Shown in pieces: positions 52,342 to 59,963 of a stretch of DNA of 64,000 nucleotides (its first letter is position 1; each line of letters begins with the position of its first letter). The translations under genes and the position numbers were made by a program. Location: NCBI RefSeq assembly GCF_012113595.1, contig NZ_CP050831.1:5828001-5892000 (forward strand), written 5' to 3'. A model generated the notes under the pieces. It saw only the letters and a program-made list of their open reading frames with translations, was not told the origin of the DNA and ran no database searches. The DNA is from Bacteroides faecium (GTDB lineage Bacteria > Bacteroidota > Bacteroidia > Bacteroidales > Bacteroidaceae).

Positions 52342-53766
52342 TTATTTTGCAACAAAAGGAGAAGCCGGCAATCCGAAGTTTGAAAATAAATTCAACGGCT
52401 GATAATTCCTGAACCCGTACTTAACCCCTATCGGTTCGGGAACTTGTTCGCTAGTCAGCACCACTTTGGTTTTATTATCAAAAAGAACCGCCTTCGCCGG
52501 ATAATAAACGCCATCTTTTCCGGCAATCTCAAATCCGACAATTTCCCGGTCATACGATGTCATCCCCATTTCTGCATAATCGAACTCCACAATTATCTTT
52601 TCCTTATCTATTGCAAAAGACTTGTAAAGAGGACCGCTATAAGGTGTTCCGCTACGCTGGTAAGTTTTCGCCAATGCCCACAGAGCAAACCGCTTCCCTA
52701 CACTCTCCTTGTCAGAGGGGTGTACACAGGTGCGATTTCCAATATCCGCCGTGACAACCATGCCTGCGTTGGGAATCTCCTTCAAACATTCCAGTTGCAC
52801 TTGCCGGATTTCGGCAGCTTCCGTCTTATCCGCATTTTTCCGCCCGTAATCATAAGGGGCTATCTGCACATAATAAAAAGGAAATTCGCCCTGGTTCCAT
52901 TCCTTCCGCCAAGACTCTACCATCGCCGGAAACAACCGTTTATATACCTGCGGATTATTTAAGTTACTTTCTCCCTGATACCAGATAGTACCTTTAATGG
53001 TGAATTGCTTTATCGGATGAATCATCGCATTGTATAGTAACGTAGGTTCGTCTTTCGGTCTGGCGATGTCTTTAGGGTCTTTGGTCAGTACTGATAAAGA
53101 TATTTCCGGAAACTTTTCCGTATATACCTCTTTATGAATCCATGACTCAATCTTGGAACCGCCCCAACTGGAACAAATGACGCCTACCGGCATATTCAAA
53201 ACTTTACGCAGATAACTTGCAAAGAAATAGGCAGTGGCACTGAAATCTGCAACATTGGCCGGAGTAGACTCCATCCAGGGAGTTGCCACGCAATCATCCA
53301 ACAATGTCTGGCTACTATTTATTTTAAGCGTAACCATACGGATATTATCAGACGGCGAAGCGGTTGCAATTACGTCACATGAACCTTTTACCGGTTGTCC
53401 CCTGAATCCCTTTACAGGCATTTCCATATTCGACTGCCCCGAACATAACCACACTTCTCCTATCAGAATATTGGTAAGTGCCACAGGTTCCCCATCGGAT
53501 ATGGTAATGCTATATGGACCGCCGGCAGAAGGCGTCTGTACTTGTAGTTTCCATGTACCGTCCGAAGTGGAAGTGGTTGTATAGGTCTTATTATCCCAAG
53601 ATGTTTTAACTGTGATTTTCCGGGAATGGGAAGCCCATCCCCACAGGTTAGCATTGGTATTCTGCTGCAACACCATATCATTCCCTATAATTGCCGGTAG
53701 CTTTACCTTTGCCGCCAAAGGTAAAAGACAAAGCATACCGACAATTATGCATAGTACCTTTTTCAT
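52342..53766 (-). CDS. nanS: Sialate O-acetylesterase
   Basis: 474 residues with a signal peptide (LCIIVGMLCLLPLAAKV). The SGNH/GDSL esterase nucleophile lies in the block-I motif WLCSGQSNMEMPVKG. The N-terminal beta-domain (LPAIIGNDMVLQQ) and the middle WYQGESNLNNP are typical of sialate 9-O-acetylesterases. The C-terminal His is probably in the CVHPSDK segment. It removes O-acetyl groups that block sialidase and lyase action. Its place between the transporter and susC supports periplasmic processing of O-acetylated sialic acids. The gene symbol is used by function only, since E. coli NanS is not closely related. Confidence 0.85.
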   Translation of the reverse strand: MKKVLCIIVGMLCLLPLAAKVKLPAIIGNDMVLQQNTNANLWGWASHSRKITVKTSWDNKTYTTTSTSDGTWKLQVQTPSAGGPYSITISDGEPVALTNILIGEVWLCSGQSNMEMPVKGFRGQPVKGSCDVIATASPSDNIRMVTLKINSSQTLLDDCVATPWMESTPANVADFSATAYFFASYLRKVLNMPVGVICSSWGGSKIESWIHKEVYTEKFPEISLSVLTKDPKDIARPKDEPTLLYNAMIHPIKQFTIKGTIWYQGESNLNNPQVYKRLFPAMVESWRKEWNQGEFPFYYVQIAPYDYGRKNADKTEAAEIRQVQLECLKEIPNAGMVVTADIGNRTCVHPSDKESVGKRFALWALAKTYQRSGTPYSGPLYKSFAIDKEKIIVEFDYAEMGMTSYDREIVGFEIAGKDGVYYPAKAVLFDNKTKVVLTSEQVPEPIGVKYGFRNYQPLNLFSNFGLPASPFVAK

Positions 53767-53785
53767 GATTTATAGTTTTTAAATA

Positions 53786-55021
53786 TTAATCCTTCATATC
53801 AATGGTCTTAGGTCGCAGACAGGTGACCAGAATGACCAGCATTATCAATACGAATATTGCCAGAAGCGCGAAATCTCGTCCCAAATGTCCGGCATCCGTA
53901 GATTCTCCCAGGATACTGGTTATTGCCGCTCCCGCAAATACTCCGCACATATTCATAATACCATAAGCCGTTGCCCTGTAACGGGCTGAAACAAACTGGC
54001 AAAGAATCGGCATATTATTTGCGTCGAACATTCCGAATCCCACTCCGAACAGAACCGTTCCCATCACCAATGCGAAAATGGAATGACCGAATCCGATGAA
54101 CAATAAAGAGGGGATAATAAAAGCCAATCCCAAAGCTCCCGTATATACTCTTCCACGCACATTTTTGAGCACCCATCGGTCAGATATATATCCGCCGACT
54201 AATACTCCGAACAGTGAAGATAAAGCGATGGAGATGGTAGACATCGGCCCTGCCACGGAAATATCAATAGACAGGCTCTCTGAAAAGAGAGTCGGCAACC
54301 AGTTTTTCGCCGCCCATCCCGGAGTCCCCGGCACACAGAAGTAAAACAGGATAATCCAGAAAAAGACGTTGGAGAACAACATACCCAAGCTTTTCAGAAC
54401 CGGTATCCTTTTCACTTTCTCCTGTATGGCAGAGACAGTTCCCCTTTCCTTATCCCGCAAGAAAAAAGCCAGAATGACACCATAGCCTATACCAATAATA
54501 CCAAACCAATGGAATGTACTGTGCCAAGAATACATGGCTGCAAAAGTAGCTCCGAAACCACCTATTGCCTGCCCGACATAAAGTCCCGTCATATGTATTC
54601 CCACTGCCAGCGAACGTGTCTTGTCCTGATGAAAATCAGCTATCAGAGACAGGGCGGCGGGCAAATACAATGCTTCACTCACTCCCATAATTCCACGAAG
54701 CCAGTAGAGTTGGTCAAAAGTAGTGGCATACCCCATCAGGTAAGTAACTCCGGACCATACACACAAACTGCCTACAATCAACCATTTGCGGCTCATACGG
54801 TCGCCGATAATCCCGGAAATGGGACTCATCAGTCCGTATATCCACAGGAAGACCGCCATCAATCTGCCGAAATTGGCTGCCGATTCCAGTTCACGGACAT
54901 CTGCCATCATAGGAATCCGCATGGTAGAAAGCATCTGCCTGTCCATATAGTTGAGTAAAGCAACTCCCCATAGTAATCCGACTACTACCCAAGGATATAT
55001 ATTTGAAGTTTTACTGTTCAT
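53786..55021 (-). CDS. nanT: MFS transporter, probable sialic acid permease (NanT-like)
   Basis: 411 residues with about 12 transmembrane helices. The N-terminal half contains WGVALLNYMDRQMLSTM and the conserved loop GDRMSRKWLIVG, typical of the anion:cation symporter branch (hexuronate and sialic acid carriers) of the MFS. It follows the GH33 sialidase gene by only 3 nt and lies upstream of the esterase, so it is expected to carry free N-acetylneuraminate through the inner membrane. It is the only inner-membrane transporter in the locus. Confidence 0.82.
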   Translation of the reverse strand: MNSKTSNIYPWVVVGLLWGVALLNYMDRQMLSTMRIPMMADVRELESAANFGRLMAVFLWIYGLMSPISGIIGDRMSRKWLIVGSLCVWSGVTYLMGYATTFDQLYWLRGIMGVSEALYLPAALSLIADFHQDKTRSLAVGIHMTGLYVGQAIGGFGATFAAMYSWHSTFHWFGIIGIGYGVILAFFLRDKERGTVSAIQEKVKRIPVLKSLGMLFSNVFFWIILFYFCVPGTPGWAAKNWLPTLFSESLSIDISVAGPMSTISIALSSLFGVLVGGYISDRWVLKNVRGRVYTGALGLAFIIPSLLFIGFGHSIFALVMGTVLFGVGFGMFDANNMPILCQFVSARYRATAYGIMNMCGVFAGAAITSILGESTDAGHLGRDFALLAIFVLIMLVILVTCLRPKTIDMKD

Positions 55022-55024
55022 GAC

Positions 55025-56665
55025 CTACCTGTTTAGAATTTCCGTCAAATCAATTTTAATAAAAGCCATATTTGCCTGACTGCTTTCATATAATATCCCT
55101 ATTGAATTTTCATCTATTGACGTGATACTGGAATAACCGGCACTACGATATTGGTCAAACAGAATCCAGTATTTTTCAGGCCATGTCATTCCGTCGTCAA
55201 AACTTACTTTCAAAGTCAATTTATCCCGTGTCTTATAATCGCTGGGATTGGCAAATAATAATATACTTTTCTTTTCTCCGCCCACGGTATAATTATGCCG
55301 GTGCAAGCTTGCCATACACGTTGGTTCCACCAATGCTTTCCGTGACGTGGGATGCTCTGTCCATGTCTCGCCCAAATCTGTTGTCGTACAGATTCTCCGG
55401 CCATTCACTTCTTTATTACCCCGGTTTCTGTTGTCGCGCATATTCAGCATTACAGTACCGTCACTTAATTGGGCTGCATTACATTCCGTCACATTCGAAT
55501 AAGCAGGATTGCTGGTTGTCCATGTCTTTCCGTGGTCTTTACTAAAGGTTATATTGGAGAATGCGGTTCCTTTCTCATCGCGTCCTTGCGTAGGAAAGAC
55601 CAGAGTACCATCCGCCAGGGTTATTCCTTGTCCGGGAGCCGGAGCAAACAACCACCATTCAGGGCGTTTGGTCTTACCAGTTATATTATCGGGGAAGCTC
55701 CATGTCAGTCCGTCGTCCGTACTTTTTGTTATCAAAAACTGGCAGGTTTCTTTCAGACCGGTTCCCGGTTGCGAGCCTTTCTTCCGCCACTGGTGTATCC
55801 AGTAAGTACTGTTTTCATTCAGCCCCTCTATCCACTTGCCATTATCATCCAATGCACCGTGCATCCACAATCCGGCTATATAAATGTCATTTGTGTTTTT
55901 ATCCACAAGGATACATGCATCGCTTACTCCATTAAACTTTTGCGGCAGTCCGCCCCATTCTCCCATATCCAACACCGTCTGGATGGGTTGCCATGTCAGT
56001 CCTTTGTCAAAGCTACGATGAAGAGCGATATCTATGTTTCCCTGTAAATCGCGGGTTAAATCATAACGGGCATCAAATATAGCCAGCAGAGTTCCGTTGT
56101 TACTGGTAGCCAGTCCCGGAATACGTGAAGAAACGATACCATCCTGTCCTTTCTGTCTCAATGCCACTCCTACCCTCAAGGGTACAGCATCCTTATTCGA
56201 GGCTTTCAGTTCTCCCCGGCTGGTTTTTATCCGGCTACAATTCACACTAACACGATGTGTCAACGAAACCGTATCTTTCAAGGTCACCGCTATCCAAAAA
56301 GACAAGGAATCATCTTTCACTTGTATATTATCTGTAAAAGATATTTTCCGTGCAGCAGGCATCGGTTTACATATCAGACGAGACTCATCTATCAACCCGT
56401 TTTTTTGAGTTCCATACACCGCAACAGAAAGAATATCAGACAAATCCGTACTTCCTTGCAAGTCGACATCAATCTGACGGATGGTGTAAGGACGGTTGCC
56501 TGTTTGAATCAAAGTTGCTTTAATAGTCGGATTAATCTGCTTCTTGACCAAAACAGGGATGACAGGTCTTTCCAATTCGAACCTTATATCTTTACCCAAA
56601 GATATATCCGGTATCCATAGCAAAATCATCGAAAATATGATAAATATTTTCTTACTTACTTTCAT
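55025..56665 (-). CDS. nanH: GH33 sialidase, periplasmic or secreted form
   Basis: 546 residues. The signal peptide IFSMILLWIPDISLG is followed by a beta-sandwich N-terminal domain (about 25-165) found in Bacteroides sialidases, then the propeller. The RIP motif is SSRIPGL near residue 180. Asp-boxes are SFDKGLTW, STDDGLTW, SKDHGKTW, TTDLGETW and SFDDGMTW. The catalytic acid/base and Tyr regions are FDARYD and AGYSS. Its length and domain order match well-studied Bacteroides exo-sialidases of about 540 residues. It hydrolyses terminal alpha-linked sialic acids from host glycans. Confidence 0.92.
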   Translation of the reverse strand: MKVSKKIFIIFSMILLWIPDISLGKDIRFELERPVIPVLVKKQINPTIKATLIQTGNRPYTIRQIDVDLQGSTDLSDILSVAVYGTQKNGLIDESRLICKPMPAARKISFTDNIQVKDDSLSFWIAVTLKDTVSLTHRVSVNCSRIKTSRGELKASNKDAVPLRVGVALRQKGQDGIVSSRIPGLATSNNGTLLAIFDARYDLTRDLQGNIDIALHRSFDKGLTWQPIQTVLDMGEWGGLPQKFNGVSDACILVDKNTNDIYIAGLWMHGALDDNGKWIEGLNENSTYWIHQWRKKGSQPGTGLKETCQFLITKSTDDGLTWSFPDNITGKTKRPEWWLFAPAPGQGITLADGTLVFPTQGRDEKGTAFSNITFSKDHGKTWTTSNPAYSNVTECNAAQLSDGTVMLNMRDNRNRGNKEVNGRRICTTTDLGETWTEHPTSRKALVEPTCMASLHRHNYTVGGEKKSILLFANPSDYKTRDKLTLKVSFDDGMTWPEKYWILFDQYRSAGYSSITSIDENSIGILYESSQANMAFIKIDLTEILNR

Positions 56666-56782
56666 AGTATCTTTATTTTAGGTAAATTTGAACGCATTTA
56701 ACTAGATTAGGGGGAGATAGACAGGAAGTAAAGTAGCTAACCCCAGCAATACACTTTTACTGTCATCTCCTCTTTCTTATCA

Positions 56783-57694
56783 CTAGAACTCAAAGAATTT
56801 TATCGCATCCAAATCACCTTTTAGTTTTTCATACTCTTCCACCGAAAAAGCTTTTATCGGTAACCGGCAACTGCCGCAATCAATTCCTATCAGTTTCATG
56901 ATAGCTTTACCCCCACGCACGCCGCCGCCATATTTAATAATCACTTCCACTGTACGTATCGACTTCATTTGCCAGGCACGTGCCGTTTCCACCTCATTTT
57001 TCTTCATAGACTCGAAAATGGCATGGTAGACATTAGGTATATAATTGTATGTACTTCCCACGCCTGCCACTGCCCCCATGGACAAACCGGCAATCAAAAT
57101 CTCGTCAAAGCCATGCAATACTTCAAACTTATGCTGTTCCAAGTCGATGCAAGCCCCCATCTCCATCAAGTTATTATGAGTAAACTTCGTACCTACCAAG
57201 TTCGGCATTTTCTTCTTACCCTCTACCAAGAATTTATCTACCGGCAAGTTAACCCCTGTGATTGACGGCATATTATAATAATAGAAAGGCAACTCACCGG
57301 CAACCTGACAAATCGGTGCAAAGAAATCGACCAGTTCATCTACTGTCCCCGGCTTGAAAAAAGAAGGAGCAATTGAAGCGATAGCATCAGCTCCCGTTTG
57401 TGCTGCATGACGTGCCAGTTCCATGGCATCCCGCTGGCAGTTTGAACCGACATGTGCAATCACCTTGAAACGCTTGGCGGCAGAAGCTACCCATTTTTCA
57501 AGAATTGCCTTACGCTCGTCAATCGTCAACGAAGAAAATTCACCGGTCGTACCACACACAAATACCCCTTTCACGGGAGTTGATGCTATCCAGTCAGCAT
57601 ACTTATCAATAACAGATAAATTCACGTCCCCATTTTCATCCATTGGGGTGAAGGTGGCCGCAACCATACCTTCCAGTCTTTCATAATTGTTCAT
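56783..57694 (-). CDS. nanA: N-acetylneuraminate lyase
   Basis: 303 residues with the DHDPS/NAL fold. Visible motifs are VCGTTGEFSSLT near residue 47, the tyrosine-containing YYYNMPSITGVNLP and the Schiff-base lysine in LVGTKFTHNN. It cleaves N-acetylneuraminate into pyruvate and N-acetylmannosamine in the cytosol. The gene sits downstream of the regulator and mutarotase and upstream of the sialidase. In Bacteroides this enzyme is often called NanL. The N-acetylmannosamine epimerase usually paired with it is not in this window. Confidence 0.93.
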   Translation of the reverse strand: MNNYERLEGMVAATFTPMDENGDVNLSVIDKYADWIASTPVKGVFVCGTTGEFSSLTIDERKAILEKWVASAAKRFKVIAHVGSNCQRDAMELARHAAQTGADAIASIAPSFFKPGTVDELVDFFAPICQVAGELPFYYYNMPSITGVNLPVDKFLVEGKKKMPNLVGTKFTHNNLMEMGACIDLEQHKFEVLHGFDEILIAGLSMGAVAGVGSTYNYIPNVYHAIFESMKKNEVETARAWQMKSIRTVEVIIKYGGGVRGGKAIMKLIGIDCGSCRLPIKAFSVEEYEKLKGDLDAIKFFEF

Positions 57695-57723
57695 AGTGCA
57701 TTTAATTAGATTATTATTTTATT

Positions 57724-58797
57724 TCACTTTCGGAAAGTTCCTTTCAATATTAACGGTGTCCGTATGCCGGGCTGTACCTCTCCACTGACTACAAATACCT
57801 GGTTTCCAACAGAAACAGCATTTGTAGTAACGGGAACAGGATAAGGGCAATCGAGCGAATCTACCAGAGAATCTGTGTCCGTACTGACTATCCGGAGTTT
57901 ACGGCTGAATCCCGGATGTTCGGGAGATGTCGGCAGAATCTCTTCCACTCCTCCCAATAACAGAATTTTGTCTTCCCCATAAGGCACGGCAGTACCCGCC
58001 ATCACCGGAAAAGAGCTGGTCATTTTAGTCCATTTCCCGGTGCCCGATTCAAATACGTACCCCTCCGTATATTCCGTCATCGCTTCATCCGGTGCATAGC
58101 TTCTTCCGCTGAAGAGATAAAACCGCCCTCGTTGAGCCACGCCTACCGCATAAGAAAGAGAAGGACCGTCCCAGCCCGGCATTTCCTGCCATCCCTTCTC
58201 TTTATGAAGTAAATCAAACATGTAAAAATGATGAGTCGACCGTTCATTTACCATAGACTCCTGCCCCCCAGCAATATAAATACAATTATCACAAATAGCC
58301 CCCGCTGCATTAGCCAACGGAACCGGCAAAGACGGATAACTGACAGAATCTATCACAAATGAATCTCTTTCTTTTTTTATCAGAAATACTTTATCGCTAC
58401 ACTGCGCACGGTCGCATCCTCCGATACACAATAAACCTTCCGGCAAACTTATTGAAACCCCATAAGCAAGCGGCCGGTCAAGGAAATCATCATATACAGT
58501 CCATTCCTCTGTATCCAAGTCGTAGCTATATAAAGCAGCCCACCAAGTCTTAGTTCCTCCCTCCCAAGGATACTTGTCAGGAAAGTTGGCTCCACCCAGC
58601 ACAAGCAACTTACCATCCACTATCCCGGAATATGCACCTGCTAATCCGACGTTCTCCGGCATGCCGGCGCATCCCGGAAGCAGCAATGTATTTTCCCATT
58701 GTGCCTCTATCCCCTTTTCTCCTTTTCTAAAACAAGATGTATTCATAGACAATAAAATTAAGGATAAACATGAAATTATCAGATGCCGCTTTTTCAT
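57724..58797 (-). CDS. nanM: Kelch-type N-acetylneuraminate epimerase/mutarotase lipoprotein
   Basis: 357 residues with the lipobox MNTSC, so it is predicted to be lipid-anchored. Kelch-like repeats recur (GKLLVLGGANFPDKYPW, EGLLCIGGCDRAQ, NCIYIAGGQ, DKILLLGGVEE), building a six-bladed propeller of the cyclically permuted mutarotase family. NanM converts alpha- to beta-N-acetylneuraminate after sialidase release and speeds uptake. It overlaps the regulator gene by 4 nt, so the two are translationally coupled. The envelope location fits action on sialic acid before transport. Confidence 0.85.
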   Translation of the reverse strand: MKKRHLIISCLSLILLSMNTSCFRKGEKGIEAQWENTLLLPGCAGMPENVGLAGAYSGIVDGKLLVLGGANFPDKYPWEGGTKTWWAALYSYDLDTEEWTVYDDFLDRPLAYGVSISLPEGLLCIGGCDRAQCSDKVFLIKKERDSFVIDSVSYPSLPVPLANAAGAICDNCIYIAGGQESMVNERSTHHFYMFDLLHKEKGWQEMPGWDGPSLSYAVGVAQRGRFYLFSGRSYAPDEAMTEYTEGYVFESGTGKWTKMTSSFPVMAGTAVPYGEDKILLLGGVEEILPTSPEHPGFSRKLRIVSTDTDSLVDSLDCPYPVPVTTNAVSVGNQVFVVSGEVQPGIRTPLILKGTFRK

Positions 58798-59546
58798 ATG
58801 CCTTCTACCTTTTCACTTTCTTCTTTCTCCGCCATCAATTCCAGACTCCGGTTTACCTTGAAAATCTTATAGACCTCAAAATGTCTTTCGATGGCATCCC
58901 GGTAGCCTTTCTCATCCCCTTTCTTGATAAAGTCCAGCAAATCGGCATGAGTAGCTATCCGACCGCTTTTGCTCATTTCTATATTTATAGGCTTCAAGTA
59001 GTCCTTAAATTTCTCTTTCACATAGACAAGTATAGGATGAATGATTTCCTGAAATTCGGATATGATTTTATTTCCGGTAATTTTATACAGTTTCGTATGA
59101 AAAGCCGATTCACTGATTAACGCGTATTCATTGTTTTCAAAAACGATACCCATTTTTACGATTTCACTCAGTTCTTCGATGTCCTTAGGAGTTATCTTAC
59201 GGAAAATATCTGTTGATATTCCTATTTCAAGTGCAATTCTAAAATCCAACAAGTCCAGAATTGTTTCTTCACTTAAGACACGGGGGTCTATCACTCTTTT
59301 CATCCCTCCCAAGATGGACGGTTCGGTCAGAACCATTCCCTTGCGGGGACGCGCATGAATCAACCCCATCATTTTCAGACGGCTCAGTGCCTCTCTGACA
59401 ACACTCCTTGCAACTCCCAGTTCCGCTGCCAGACTATTTTCATTAGGAATAGAGTCTCCACGTCCTAAATCATTCTTTTTGAAGTAGGTAAGCAGACTGT
59501 CTTCTACCTGGTCAATTAACGTTGTTTGATTGATTTCTATCTTCAT
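58794..59546 (-). CDS. nanR: FadR-family GntR regulator of the sialic acid locus (NanR-like)
   Basis: 250 residues. The N-terminal winged helix has the family HTH (ENSLAAELGVARSVVREALSRL, here quoted in part as AAELGVARSVVREALSRL). The C-terminal FCD domain carries the metal-binding residues in SAFHTKLYKITGN and ERHFEVYKIF. FadR-type regulators bind TnGTnnnACnA. Exactly this core lies at the centre of the palindrome just upstream of the gene. It is first in the operon and probably represses it until N-acetylneuraminate or a breakdown product binds. Confidence 0.85.
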   Translation of the reverse strand: MKIEINQTTLIDQVEDSLLTYFKKNDLGRGDSIPNENSLAAELGVARSVVREALSRLKMMGLIHARPRKGMVLTEPSILGGMKRVIDPRVLSEETILDLLDFRIALEIGISTDIFRKITPKDIEELSEIVKMGIVFENNEYALISESAFHTKLYKITGNKIISEFQEIIHPILVYVKEKFKDYLKPINIEMSKSGRIATHADLLDFIKKGDEKGYRDAIERHFEVYKIFKVNRSLELMAEKEESEKVEGI

Positions 59547-59563
59547 ATCATTAGATTTTTGTT

Positions 59564-59596
59564 ATTTGTATTATTTGTCGGACAAATAATACAAAT
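59564..59596. promoter_or_regulatory. Perfect 16-bp-arm palindromic operator candidate
   Basis: ATTTGTATTATTTGTC (59564-59579) and GACAAATAATACAAAT (59581-59596) are exact inverted complements around one base. The centre TTGTCGGACAA fits the FadR-family consensus TnGTnnnACnA. It ends 18 bp before the regulator start codon. Confidence 0.75.
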
Positions 59597-59743
59597 GCAA
59601 TATTAAGGGATTTTTTTTAGAATACAAGAAGATAATAATAGAAAAATAAGCATATGTGTTGAAAAACATACTTTAGGAAACATACCGGTAAGAATCAGAA
59701 AATGAGATATACTTGTGAAAAATAGAAGGAAAGTAAAGGGCAT

Positions 59744-59811
59744 AAAAAAAGGCTATCTATCCCAGACAGCCAATCTTTTTTGTTAACCTTAAATCTAATA
59801 CTATGAAAAAC
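59744..59811 (-). ncRNA. Candidate small RNA of about 65-70 nt
   Basis: On the minus strand a consensus promoter (-33 TTTG at 59848-59845, 19-bp spacer, -7 TATCTTTG at 59825-59818) is followed, after about 40 nt, by the hairpin GGCTGTCT-gggat-AGATAGCC and TTTTTTT. The hairpin pairs fully only as minus-strand RNA (one G-U pair). On the plus strand the same position is an A/C mismatch. There is no convincing open frame. A leader-peptide frame on the plus strand (59803-59877) is considered spurious. A simple terminator of the ABC operon with an unrelated promoter is the alternative. Confidence 0.6.
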
Positions 59812-59817
59812 ACATTG

Positions 59818-59848
59818 CAAAGATACGGACTTTCCGCATATCTCCAAA
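59818..59848 (-). promoter_or_regulatory. Consensus promoter on the minus strand
   Basis: TTTG, a 19-bp spacer and TATCTTTG match the Bacteroidetes consensus exactly. It directs transcription toward the hairpin at 59751-59771. Confidence 0.7.
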
Positions 59849-59963
59849 TTTTCGGAGCAAAGCGGCGCATCTTATAACATGGTTTAATAAAAGCAATAGA
59901 CTCGTTAACATTTAACATAAATATATCGGGTATTAACGAATACCTGATGGAGTGATTCAGAGA

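Noticed and set aside
59803..59877. 24-codon frame (MKNTLQRYGLSAYLQIFGAK) as a leader peptide
   Set aside because: The minus strand over the same bases carries an exact promoter and a terminator, and the plus-strand hairpin before it has a mismatch. No plus-strand gene follows that it could regulate.
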